Below are positions 37,793-46,503 of a DNA stretch of 64,000 nt, in pieces. The number at the start of each line of letters is the position of its first letter. The stretch's first letter is position 1. The DNA lies in assembly GCA_016708105.1 (NCBI GenBank), contig JADJGJ010000001.1:2480001-2544000 (forward strand), read 5' to 3'. The notes below the pieces were generated by a model, which did not search any database, was not told the origin of the DNA, and saw nothing but the letters and a program-made list of their open reading frames with translations. The DNA is from Crocinitomicaceae bacterium. GTDB taxonomy: Bacteria; Bacteroidota; Bacteroidia; Flavobacteriales_D; Crocinitomicaceae. The translations under genes were made by a program, and so were the position numbers.

Positions 37793-38764
37793 ATGAAAAA
37801 ACAAAAATTCAGATATAACCCGGATACCTTGTCTTATGTGCCGGTAGAGGTGACTTGGCAGGAGCGTATCTTGAAAGCGTTGCTAGTTATTGCACCGGCA
37901 GTTGTGCTTGGGTTTGTTTTTCAATTAATTTTTTCAGCATTATTTCCTTCAGCAGCAGAGTCTGATTTAGAGCGTGAAAATAATTTTTTGACTGAACAAA
38001 TGGCTACCATGCAAGAAGAGATGGATTTGATGTCAGCCGTATTAGAAGATATTGAAAAAAGAGACAACGAAATTTACAGAGTAGTATTCAATGCAGATCG
38101 TTTTCCGGATGAAATGCGTCAACTTGGAACCGGTGGAACAGATGAGTATGATCACCTGAAAGGATTTGATATTTCAGAACAGGTTATTGCCAATTCAAAA
38201 AAAATTAAAGAATTACAGAAGAGAATTTATGCGCAGTCACTTTCATTTGATGAAGTAATTAAACTGGCGAACGAAAAAGAAAAAATGCTATCCTGCATCC
38301 CTGCCATTCAACCTATTTCAAATGAAGATTTAACTCGTATGTCATCAGGTTATGGCTGGCGCATTGATCCAATTTACAAAACACAACGAATGCACTGGGG
38401 AATTGACTTCACTGCAGAAACAGGTACACCGGTTTATGCCACTGGAGACGGTGTTGTAAAACTAGTTGAAGAAAAAATGTGGGGTTATGGTATTTCTGTC
38501 ATCATTGATCACGGTTTTGGGTACACTACCCGTTATGCTCACTTGAGCGGTTATACCGTAAAAGCCGGTGATAAAATTACCCGCGGTCAGCACATAGGTT
38601 ACGTTGGATCAACCGGAAAATCTACCTCTCCGCACTTGCATTATGAAGTAGAAAAGAACGGAGTAAAAATTAATCCTATTCACTTTTTCCATTCTGACGT
38701 TGCGAGTGAAGATTACGAGCGCTTACTTCAGATGGCTAATAGCCCCAACCAGACTTTTGATTAG
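37793..38764 (+). CDS. M23 family metallopeptidase
   Basis: The 323-residue protein has a transmembrane anchor at about 27-47, a coiled coil at about 55-90 and 140-170, and a C-terminal M23/LytM domain (about 205-300) with MHWGIDF and HLHYE zinc motifs. It should cleave peptidoglycan cross-links from the periplasmic side. The coiled-coil plus LytM layout resembles MepM or MreC-type neighbours. It converges on corA. Confidence 0.9.
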   Translation: MKKQKFRYNPDTLSYVPVEVTWQERILKALLVIAPAVVLGFVFQLIFSALFPSAAESDLERENNFLTEQMATMQEEMDLMSAVLEDIEKRDNEIYRVVFNADRFPDEMRQLGTGGTDEYDHLKGFDISEQVIANSKKIKELQKRIYAQSLSFDEVIKLANEKEKMLSCIPAIQPISNEDLTRMSSGYGWRIDPIYKTQRMHWGIDFTAETGTPVYATGDGVVKLVEEKMWGYGISVIIDHGFGYTTRYAHLSGYTVKAGDKITRGQHIGYVGSTGKSTSPHLHYEVEKNGVKINPIHFFHSDVASEDYERLLQMANSPNQTFD

Positions 38765-38845
38765 TGAATTGAATATTTTCTTTCATTCCTGAATAGGATA
38801 ACTGGAACTGTCAGATGATGTGTATTTAGTTGGGACCAAGGTAAA

Positions 38846-39907
38846 TCAAAACCACCTCTTCCTTCTGAAATAAATAACCATGGCAATAAAAATGGCAAAC
38901 ATGATTCCAATGATAATGAAGTAACCATACTTCCATGAAAGTTCGGGCATGTTGGCAAAATTCATTCCGTAAACGCCGGCGATAAACGTGAGGGGAATGA
39001 AAATGGTTGAAATTACAGTGAGCACTTTCATCACTTCATTCATTTTATTGCTGGTGCCTGACAGATATAAATCTTGAATACTGGCAATAACCTCTCGCTG
39101 TGAATCAATGCTGTCGTTAACCTGAATGACATGTTCATACAAGTCTCTCAGGTATCGTCTGGTTTCCTGTTCAATTAGATATCCTCCGTCTTTTTCCAGA
39201 CCAGCAGCAACTTCACGCAATGGCATGACAACGCGTTTAAAGTTCAGAATCTGTCTTTTTATTTTTTGGATTTGCTTTAACGCTTCAGGAGTTGGATTTT
39301 TAAAAATATCCTGTTCAATATCTGCATTTTTATCGCTGAAATATTCAGTAACAAAAAAGTAATTATCCACCACAGTATCAATTAAACGATAGAGTAAAAA
39401 ATCAACTTTTTTATCTTGTAAATCCCCTTGACCTTTTCTGAGACGCTCACGTATTTTTTCAAATACATCTCCCCCTACTTCCTGAAAAGAGAGTAGCCAA
39501 CCATTACCCATCACAAAGCTGACCTGCTCATGGGTGATACCACTTTTATCAGGCAGCAAATCAATCATTTTAAGCGTGACAAAAATATAGTTGGCAAAAA
39601 TTTCTGTTTTGGGGCGGTGATTGGTATTTAAAATATCCTCAAGCAATAATTTATCCAGATGAAATATTTCACCAATTTTTTGGAGCAATACGACATCGTG
39701 TAATCCTTCAATATTAATCCAAGTAATAGTATCCGGATTGCAATATTGACACAACTCATCTACTTCACACTCTTTTTCTTTGAAGTGATCTTTTTTATAA
39801 TCAATGACAGAAATGTGGACACGATCAGTTTTCACGGAACCAATGTGCACAAGTGTTCCGGGTGGTTCACCTGCTTTGGCTGATTTACGCGTGATGTGTC
39901 GTGACAT
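38846..39907 (-). CDS. corA: Magnesium/cobalt transport protein CorA
   Basis: The 353-residue protein has a large N-terminal cytoplasmic domain, the pore motif YGMNF (about residue 320) and two C-terminal transmembrane segments. The GMN motif selects hydrated Mg2+. The C-terminal end is basic (RRKRWF). It overlaps nothing, ends 82 bp from the peptidase stop and follows hbd by 12 bp, so it may be co-transcribed. Confidence 0.93.
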   Translation of the reverse strand: MSRHITRKSAKAGEPPGTLVHIGSVKTDRVHISVIDYKKDHFKEKECEVDELCQYCNPDTITWINIEGLHDVVLLQKIGEIFHLDKLLLEDILNTNHRPKTEIFANYIFVTLKMIDLLPDKSGITHEQVSFVMGNGWLLSFQEVGGDVFEKIRERLRKGQGDLQDKKVDFLLYRLIDTVVDNYFFVTEYFSDKNADIEQDIFKNPTPEALKQIQKIKRQILNFKRVVMPLREVAAGLEKDGGYLIEQETRRYLRDLYEHVIQVNDSIDSQREVIASIQDLYLSGTSNKMNEVMKVLTVISTIFIPLTFIAGVYGMNFANMPELSWKYGYFIIIGIMFAIFIAMVIYFRRKRWF

Positions 39908-39919
39908 GCTGAGGTAAAT

Positions 39920-40810
39920 TTATTTTTTAAAATACGAAGAAATAACCAGGTCTTTAGTTCCGTGTGTCCATGAATAAAATCCTTCACCTGATTTCACGCC
40001 CAATTTGCCGGCAGTAACCATATTTACTAATAAAGGACATGGTGCATATTTATCATTTCCAAGCCCGGTGTACAATACATTCATAATGGCAAGACAAACA
40101 TCCAAACCAATAAAATCAGCTAACTGCAATGGCCCCATTGGATGAGCCATACCCAATTTCATCACGGTATCAATTTCATCAACACCGGCAACGCCTTCAT
40201 TGAGGGTAATGATTGCTTCGTTAATCATTGGCATTAAAATTCTGTTAGCTACAAAACCGGGATAGTCATTCACCTCAACCGGAACTTTCTCTAACGATTT
40301 GCTGAGATCCATGATGGTTTTTGTCACCTCTGAAGAAGTAGAATATCCGCGAATAATTTCCACCAATTTCATCACCGGCACCGGATTCATAAAGTGCATA
40401 CCAATTACTTTATCGGCTCTTTTTGTTACTGAGGCAATCTTAGTTATAGAAATAGATGATGTATTGGTAGCCAGTATGCAATCAGGATTTGTGAATGCAT
40501 CCATATCGCGGAATATTTTCAGTTTTAATTCTTGATTTTCAGTTGCCGCTTCAACTACTAATTCAGCATTTTGAATACCTGTTTTCAGATCAGAAAACGT
40601 AGTGATGTTAGCCAAAGTTTTATTTTTTTCATCGGCGCTCAATTTGCCCTTTTCAACCATTCGGTCAAGATTTTTTGCAATGGTAGCGAGGGCTTTTTTT
40701 AATGCTTCTTCTGATACGTCAACCAAATTTACGGTGTAACCATACTGCGCAAATACGTGAGCAATTCCGTTACCCATGGTTCCTGCTCCAATAACTGAGA
40801 TGTTTTTCAT
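39920..40810 (-). CDS. 3-hydroxybutyryl-CoA dehydrogenase
   Basis: The 296-residue enzyme oxidises 3-hydroxyacyl-CoA with NAD(P). The Rossmann motif GAGTMGNGIAHVFA, the active-site region GMHFMNPVPVMKLVEII and the C-terminal domain (GLGNDKYAPCPLLVNM) are intact. It stands first in a pair with corA. Fatty acid or butanoate metabolism is likely; no other beta-oxidation genes are here. Confidence 0.93.
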   Translation of the reverse strand: MKNISVIGAGTMGNGIAHVFAQYGYTVNLVDVSEEALKKALATIAKNLDRMVEKGKLSADEKNKTLANITTFSDLKTGIQNAELVVEAATENQELKLKIFRDMDAFTNPDCILATNTSSISITKIASVTKRADKVIGMHFMNPVPVMKLVEIIRGYSTSSEVTKTIMDLSKSLEKVPVEVNDYPGFVANRILMPMINEAIITLNEGVAGVDEIDTVMKLGMAHPMGPLQLADFIGLDVCLAIMNVLYTGLGNDKYAPCPLLVNMVTAGKLGVKSGEGFYSWTHGTKDLVISSYFKK

Positions 40811-40991
40811 GATGCTATTTTATTTTTAATACGTTAATCTTGTATACTGATGAACTAAAAACTTTTACCTGATAATGGTAGAAAGCGTCTATTCATTCAT
40901 ACCGCTAAAGATAAGCTGAATTCAAAAAGATTGATGCCTGAGGCTTCAATAATTCTTGAAAGTTTAGTGTTAGGCATGAATAATGGAACTT

Positions 40992-41100
40992 CTAAGACAT
41001 TGATTTAGCCCACATTTCTAAGTCGTTACAAAAATTATCCAACCCTTTGATTGACATATCCGTCATACTATCCAAAGCTGGTTCATCCGCTTTTGAAATG
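40992..41100 (-). pseudogene. Possible C-terminal gene remnant
   Basis: On the minus strand a frame of about 36 codons ends at 40992 and reads KADEPALDSMTDMSI and then a tail with CNDLEMWAKSMS. It has no good start before the hairpin at 41109, so it may be a remnant or chance. The rest of 40811-41108 holds nothing I recognise. Confidence 0.25.
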
Positions 41101-41108
41101 AAAAAAAC

Positions 41109-41148
41109 CAAGCCCGGGTAACGTTGTTATTCGGGCTTGTGTTTTTTT
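41109..41148 (+). terminator. Hairpin terminator without an obvious gene
   Basis: CAAGCCCG pairs with CGGGCTTG around a 15-base loop, followed by a T tract on the plus strand and preceded by an A7 tract, so it could act in both directions. No gene on either side clearly needs it. It may mark an unannotated RNA or a lost gene. Confidence 0.75.
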
Positions 41149-41209
41149 AACTCTCCTGTGCCTTAGCTACAGTGTAAGCGATCTGTCCTCTCCGAAGGAG
41201 AAGAACACC

Positions 41210-41812
41210 AAAGTGGGAGTGAATGCCAGTGTGAGAGCCAGTGTGAGAGCGAGTGCTAATGTGAGAGCGAGTGCCAGTGTGAGAGCGAGAGCCAGTGTGA
41301 GAGCGAGTGCTAATGTGAGAGCGAGTGCCAGTGTGAGAGCGAGAGCCAGTGTGAGAGCGAGAGCCAGTGTGAGAGCGGGTGCCAGTGTGAGAGCGGGTGC
41401 CAGTGTGAGAGCGAGTGCCAGTGTGAGAGCGGGTGCCAGTGTGAGAGCGGGTGCCAGTGTGAGAGCGAGTGCCAGTGTGAGAGCGGGTGCTAATGTGAGA
41501 GCGGGTGCTAATGTGGGAGCGAGTGCCAGTGTGAGAGCGAGTGCCAGTGTGAGAGCGGGAGCTAATGTGAGAGCGGGTGCTAATGTGAGAGCGAGTGCCA
41601 GTGTGAGAGCGGGTGCTAATGTGGGAGCGAGTGCCAGTGTGAGAGCGGGAGCTAATGTGAGAGCGGGTGCCAGTGTGAGAGCGAGTGCTAATGTGAGAGC
41701 GAGTGCCAGTGTGAGAGCGGGTGCTAATGTGGGAGCGAGTGCCAGTGTGAGAGCGGGAGCTAATGTGAGAGCGGGTGCTAATGTGAGAGCGAGTGCCAGT
41801 GTGAGAGCGAAA
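41210..41812. repeat. 18-bp minisatellite, about 32 units
   Basis: Units follow GTGAGAGCGAGTGCCAGT. They vary at a few fixed positions: GCGAGT/GCGGGT/GCGAGA/GCGGGA, CCAGT/CTAAT, and GTGAG/GTGGG. Groups such as GTGGGAGCG units recur with a regular spacing, suggesting a higher-order pattern from unequal crossing-over. Several frames are open on both strands because the unit lacks stops, but the encoded peptides (Ala-Ser-Val-Arg repeats, or Ser-His-Thr-Gly repeats) look artificial. Confidence 0.9.
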
Positions 41813-41854
41813 ATAAATTCGTTTGAACATGGTTGCATGGTTTACGCATGGTGT

Positions 41855-41930
41855 ACGTTAGGGCGAATGCAATTCGCCCTAACGCACACCCTAATGCCTA
41901 TGTCCTAATCCCTCTGCCCTACCCCCCCCC
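41855..41930. repeat. Repeat block, inverted relative to 37600-37690
   Basis: GTTAGGGCGAAT and its near-complement are followed by CACACCCTAATGCCTATG and CCTAATCCC, the reverse order and strand of the block at 37600. Only about 70 bp separate it from the minisatellite. Confidence 0.7.
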
Positions 41931-41933
41931 CTA

Positions 41934-41963
41934 TTGACCCTTACCCAATTACCACTATCTTTA
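41934..41963 (+). promoter_or_regulatory. Candidate xseB promoter
   Basis: TTG at 41934-41936 and TATCTTTA at 41956-41963 are separated by 19 bp, close to the Bacteroidota TTTG/TAnnTTTG arrangement, about 20 bp upstream of the xseB ATG. Confidence 0.45.
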
Positions 41964-41982
41964 TCAATTCAAAACAAGATTT

Positions 41983-42210
41983 ATGTCAAAAGAAGGAACG
42001 TATGCGAAGTCATTTGAAGAGCTGCAAGACATTGTTCAAGATATAGAGAACGGAGAAATTAGCGTGGATATTCTTTCAGAGAAAGTGAAACGCGCAGCCG
42101 AACTAATTAAGGTCTGCCGCAAAAAACTGACAGAGACGGAGGAGGATGTTGCACGTATTTTGAAAGATTTGTCCGGGGCTGATGATCCTAATGCTGAGGT
42201 GGAAATGTAA
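41983..42210 (+). CDS. xseB: Exodeoxyribonuclease VII small subunit
   Basis: The 75-residue protein has the XseB helical pattern (SFEELQDIVQDIENGEISVDILSEKVKRAAELI, then CRKKLTETEEDVARIL). Exonuclease VII degrades single-stranded DNA and needs XseA, which usually lies directly upstream; here the repeats are there instead, so xseA must be elsewhere or lost. It leads an operon with a lipoprotein gene 11 bp downstream and tatC. Confidence 0.9.
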   Translation: MSKEGTYAKSFEELQDIVQDIENGEISVDILSEKVKRAAELIKVCRKKLTETEEDVARILKDLSGADDPNAEVEM

Positions 42211-42221
42211 ATAAACAAGGC

Positions 42222-42617
42222 ATGAAATATTTGAAAATAAAACCACCTGTCTTTTTCACGTTGATGCTGCTTCTCACAGCATGTATGCCCGCACTGGAAG
42301 TGAATGATTTTGATTCATCATCCGCAAGACGCCTTGATCCGTTGGTTTCTAATTATGAACTCAAGAAAAATCAACTTTTGGTTTTTACAGGCAGATATAC
42401 CCTTGATGGCAATGTTCACACTGAAATTTCCAGCTCCGATTCAACGGTTGCAGAACTCATACTCACTGATCGTGTTCCGCCTGTCAACGACGAGAATGAA
42501 GGTCTCACAAATTTCTATTTCGAAACTAAAAAAAGAGGTTCTTGTGTTATAACCGCAAAAGAATTTGACAAGACAAATCAAACGGCTGAGTATATTTTTC
42601 ATGTCAGGGTACAGTAA
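42222..42617 (+). CDS. Small lipoprotein of unknown function
   Basis: The 131-residue protein has a lipoprotein signal (FFTLMLLLTAC), so it should be anchored in the outer or inner membrane. The rest is a beta-rich domain with no family I recognise. It lies in the xseB-tatC run and ends 36 bp before the likely tatC start. Confidence 0.75.
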   Translation: MKYLKIKPPVFFTLMLLLTACMPALEVNDFDSSSARRLDPLVSNYELKKNQLLVFTGRYTLDGNVHTEISSSDSTVAELILTDRVPPVNDENEGLTNFYFETKKRGSCVITAKEFDKTNQTAEYIFHVRVQ

Positions 42618-42653
42618 TGAGTTTGAATAATCGTATTTTTGCGGGCAACTACC

Positions 42654-43448
42654 GTGGCCAAAGACTCTAAAAATATGCCGTTTTTGCACCATCTTGAGGA
42701 ATTAAGATGGCGTTTGGTGAAATCTGCCGCAGCCATTCTTGTTTTTGCAATTCTTATTTTTATTTTCACTGAATGGATTGTAGAAACAGTTTTTCTTTCT
42801 TTAGCACAACCTGATTTTCCGCTTTTTGTTTTATTCTGCAAGGCGTTTGGTATGTGCGCCAATGAAATTAAAATTGATTTGCAAAGCGTTGAATTTACAG
42901 GTCAGTTTGGCATTAATATGATGCTTGCCATTATTGGAGGAATCATCATTGCATTTCCTTTCATTTTTTATCAACTCTGGTCGTTTGTAAAACCTGGCCT
43001 CAGACAAAATGAATTAAATATGGCGCGTGGCATTGTTTGGTTTGTGTCTGCCTTGTTTTTTATTGGAATTGCGTTTGGATATTTTGTGATTGCACCACTC
43101 ACCGTGCAATTTTTTGGCAATTGGCAATTGGACGAAACCATTGAAAATAACATCACGATCAGTTCGTACATCAAAACAATTGTGTCAACAGTTTTTTATA
43201 CAGGACTACTTTTTTTATTGCCTGTCATCATTTACATTTTCTCAAAACTTGGTATCATGACACCGGAGTTCTTGAAAAAATATCGCAAACATGCCTTGGT
43301 GATTATTTTAATTTTGGCGGCTATTATCACGCCGCCTGATATTTTCTCGCAAATCATCGTGAGCGTTCCAATTTATGGGTTGTATGAAATTGGAATTTTA
43401 ATTTCAAAACGCGTTGATAAGAAACGTCAGAAAAGTATGATGGTGTAA
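42654..43448 (+). CDS. tatC: Sec-independent protein translocase TatC
   Basis: TatC recognises twin-arginine signal peptides of folded proteins. The conserved cytoplasmic N terminus FLHHLEELRWRLVKS, six hydrophobic segments, FIFYQLWSFVKPGL and the C-terminal ITPPDIFSQ motif are intact. The GTG at 42654 is a better start than the TTG at 42639. tatA or tatB is not in the window. It ends the xseB-lipoprotein-tatC operon. Confidence 0.93.
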   Translation: MAKDSKNMPFLHHLEELRWRLVKSAAAILVFAILIFIFTEWIVETVFLSLAQPDFPLFVLFCKAFGMCANEIKIDLQSVEFTGQFGINMMLAIIGGIIIAFPFIFYQLWSFVKPGLRQNELNMARGIVWFVSALFFIGIAFGYFVIAPLTVQFFGNWQLDETIENNITISSYIKTIVSTVFYTGLLFLLPVIIYIFSKLGIMTPEFLKKYRKHALVIILILAAIITPPDIFSQIIVSVPIYGLYEIGILISKRVDKKRQKSMMV

Positions 43449-43667
43449 GTTTTTTGCACTTGATCTTCGCTTAATTTTATTATTTACTTTCATGGTTGGA
43501 TGTTTCTCTAGTTGCAGTTGTTGATAGGACACCAGCGGGACAATCACGCCAGAAAAGTTTCCATTTTACATTTAGCGTTTATCATTTATTATTCAGATGC
43601 ACGCATCAGCGAGGGTTTGAGTTGTCGGGTATCGATAAGACATTAACTGATCAGTAACCGGGACATT

Positions 43668-43930
43668 ATGTCATCCCTTCGGGATTCGAGAGTGATCTAT
43701 TCTATGGAATTAGTAATATGTCATCCCTTCGGGATTTAGGAGTTATCTATTATTCAGTGGTAGTATTATGTCATCCCTTCGGGATTTAGGAGTCGCACAT
43801 TCTTCGGTGGTAGTATCATGTCATCCCTTCGGGATTTAGGAGTTATCTATTATTCAGTGGTAGTATTATGTCATCCCTTCGGGATTTAGGCAATATTTGG
43901 TTCTCTTGATATTCCATCCCTTCGGGATTG
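43668..43930. repeat. 50-bp tandem repeat, six copies
   Basis: Copies start at 43668, 43718, 43768, 43818, 43868 and about 43912, each beginning with ATGTCATCCCTTCGGGATT (last variant). The first five are exactly 50 bp apart. Intervening 25-base parts are partly repeated too (two identical), so this is a tandem repeat, not CRISPR. The CCCTTCGGG core is a small palindrome. It lies between tatC and tspO; the rest of 43449-43667 holds no gene. Confidence 0.85.
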
Positions 43931-44013
43931 TTTATAAAATAGCATATCTGGCAGACAAGGCTGAACAATTTAATGGATGGTTTGTTCTATTGAGAAAATC
44001 TTTAGGCAGTATC

Positions 44014-44472
44014 ATGATCATACAACTCATCATTTTTTTACTACTCAACTTTGGTGCGTTGGCATTAGGTGGATTGTTTACCGGCAGTGGTGTATCATCT
44101 GACTGGTACAATGGATTAAACAAAGCTCCCTGGACACCTCCGGGTTGGATGTTCGGCTTGGCATGGACAACGATAATGATTTGCTTTTCAGTTTATATGG
44201 CAAAGGTTTGGAACACCGGTGAGAATAAAAATTTTCTCATAATTCTCTTTGTTATTCAGTGGATATTAAATGTATCGTGGAATCCAGTTTTTTTCTATTT
44301 CAATTTTAGCGGTCTCGCGCTTGTACTCATCGTGTTGTTGGCTATTCTGGTTGGACTCATATTATATCTGAACGCATCACAGGCAAAGTGGTTTTCTCTT
44401 TTGATTTTACCTTATTTCGTCTGGTTGTTGATTGCAACTTCTTTAAACGCTTACATCGTTTTTAAAAACTAA
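44014..44472 (+). CDS. TspO/MBR family protein
   Basis: The 152-residue protein from the ATG at 44014 has five hydrophobic segments and the TspO signature WTPPGWMFGLAWTTIMICFSV, with a final region AKWFSLLILPYFVWLLIATSLN. TspO proteins bind tetrapyrroles and act in stress responses. The in-frame extension to 43897 runs into the repeat and is unlikely to be real. It is monocistronic. Confidence 0.93.
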   Translation: MIIQLIIFLLLNFGALALGGLFTGSGVSSDWYNGLNKAPWTPPGWMFGLAWTTIMICFSVYMAKVWNTGENKNFLIILFVIQWILNVSWNPVFFYFNFSGLALVLIVLLAILVGLILYLNASQAKWFSLLILPYFVWLLIATSLNAYIVFKN

Positions 44473-44582
44473 ACGGTAACATCAATTCAAGCTCTGTACG
44501 CATCTTTCCATAACAAGCGAAAGGAAATTAAAACCTAACGTCTGTTTCGTCTTAGCGGAATGAGATGGAGGAATAGTCTGCC

Positions 44583-46343
44583 TTAAAAACTGCTTAGCAT
44601 CGGGAATTTTACGCGCACTTTCGTTCCTACACTTTGCGCTTGTTCATTATACTTATCAATCACCTCCACAATATAATCACTACTGTTCAACTCATTCAAA
44701 ACTTCTAATCGGGTGCGTGTTAGTTTCATTCCGTGCGAAATTCCGGCAAATCCTTTTCTGTCTTTTTTTAATTCCATTGCCTTTTCTCTACCTACTCCAT
44801 TATCATCAATCTCACAACAGATGGCATCATTTTCAATGCAAAATGTGATGGTAAGTTCACCCGGATAATTAATCAATCCCAATCCATGAATAATTGCATT
44901 TTCTACATAGGGCTGCAGTAACATGGGAGGAATCTCAAATTCTTCAGTATCCAAATCAGGACAAACTTTTACCTCATAGCTGAATTTATTGCGATGTCGT
45001 TTTAATTCCAAGTTCAGGTATGCTTCCAAAAATTGGATCTCTTCTGTAATAGTGATAGTTTCACGCAAAGAATTATTCAGTACAAGGCGCATCAGTTTAG
45101 AAAATTCTGAAACATAATCCAAGGCCGGCTCCGGTGTTTGTTCCAGAATGTAAAACTGAATTGAATTCATGGAATTATAAATAAAATGCGGGTTGATTTG
45201 TGAGCTCAACAACATGGATTGATATCTGAGTGCACGCTTCTTTTCCTCTTCTGATCTTTCTTTTGACAAAATAATTTCAGTTACATCAGACACCAAATAG
45301 ATAGTTCCTGTTTGAATACCACTTTGATCATAATAAGGAGCCTCATTATACAATACCACTCGTTGTTTTCCGTCTTTGCTATAAATAGTCTTTTCAACAC
45401 GACCATCAACAATTTCGTTCTCATCTCTGTTCAAACGTTCATCAAAATCAAATTCACTTTTGTATGACTCAAGCGCATTAATATTTTCACCCAATAAAGA
45501 TTTTTTTGAATGTCCACTCAGATTTAAAAAGCCCTTGTTTACATATCGTATTTTATTAGTCATATCTGCAATGATGACTCCTTCATGCATCATTTCAAGA
45601 ATACGATTAGATGCATAAGAAGTACTGAATGCAAAAAGTTTATATTTTTTTTGCGCAATGAAAGAAGCCAATACAAAAGTGAAAATTGAAGGTGCAGTTA
45701 AAGGCACTTCACCTATACCCGGTAAAATAGGCATGATGACTTGGGTAATGATACCAATTGCCGCCGGAATTAAATATCCAAAAAATAACCAACGTGCGCG
45801 TAAAACATCATCTTTTTCCATCAACGATGAAAGAGCCATGTACCTTGCCAATACAAACAGAATTGTAAACGCCACACAACCCAGCCAGATTAATTCAACG
45901 GTATGAAACCAAGAAGGATCAGGTGAAGATACCCAACCCCAAGCTTCGTGAGGAACAAATTCCTGATCAATATTAAAAAGTACGTGAGCTGGTAAAAATA
46001 TTGTCATCGGTAATAGTGCTCCAATTCTAAAATACCATGACTGCACCATTTTTTTATTTCCAGATAACATGAGGGCAAACACCAATCCGAAAATAAGCAT
46101 TGGCGCCAGTACTATTGCTACGGCATGATTAAAAATAAATACAAACTCAGTGTTTGAACTCAACCGCATCAGACCATCACATACCTGCCAAATAAAACAA
46201 CCGGAGATAAACCAGAGATAATTGCGGGTAATAGCACTATTCGGGAATCGGTTACGCACATACACCGCTAACGCCAGCGAAAAAACGCCCACGATTAGCG
46301 ACAAAAAACCTAACCCATTAAATTGAAAATTGAATCCCGACAA
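44583..46343 (-). CDS. LytS-type sensor histidine kinase with 7TM and PAS domains
   Basis: The 586-residue protein has about seven transmembrane segments (about 1-235), a PAS domain (about 240-355, RILEMMHEGVIIADM, GENINALE) and a His_kinase/HATPase end. The phosphoacceptor is H386 in INPHFIYNSMNSIQ, and the ATP site starts with ENAIIHGLG. This group usually pairs with a LytTR response regulator; none is in the window, so the target is unknown. The gene is monocistronic. Confidence 0.9.
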   Translation of the reverse strand: MSGFNFQFNGLGFLSLIVGVFSLALAVYVRNRFPNSAITRNYLWFISGCFIWQVCDGLMRLSSNTEFVFIFNHAVAIVLAPMLIFGLVFALMLSGNKKMVQSWYFRIGALLPMTIFLPAHVLFNIDQEFVPHEAWGWVSSPDPSWFHTVELIWLGCVAFTILFVLARYMALSSLMEKDDVLRARWLFFGYLIPAAIGIITQVIMPILPGIGEVPLTAPSIFTFVLASFIAQKKYKLFAFSTSYASNRILEMMHEGVIIADMTNKIRYVNKGFLNLSGHSKKSLLGENINALESYKSEFDFDERLNRDENEIVDGRVEKTIYSKDGKQRVVLYNEAPYYDQSGIQTGTIYLVSDVTEIILSKERSEEEKKRALRYQSMLLSSQINPHFIYNSMNSIQFYILEQTPEPALDYVSEFSKLMRLVLNNSLRETITITEEIQFLEAYLNLELKRHRNKFSYEVKVCPDLDTEEFEIPPMLLQPYVENAIIHGLGLINYPGELTITFCIENDAICCEIDDNGVGREKAMELKKDRKGFAGISHGMKLTRTRLEVLNELNSSDYIVEVIDKYNEQAQSVGTKVRVKFPMLSSF

Positions 46344-46503
46344 AGTACAGCGTTTTACTAAATGTAGCTAAAAATTGAAAATTGGACGCACATAGTTTCC
46401 CTTTGCTGATTTTTTTATTCCAATCGTTTAGAATATCGTGGGGGACACGAGCAAGATTCTCGCACCAACGGTTTTTTTTATGTGATAAAATTCTAAATAC
46501 AAC

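Noticed and set aside
41147..41908. Long repeat-rich protein-coding frames in the minisatellite
   Set aside because: They are open in many frames only because the unit has no stop codons; no conserved start or domain.
43668..43930. CRISPR array
   Set aside because: The repeated words are regular, but the spacer-like parts are themselves repeated and no cas genes are present.
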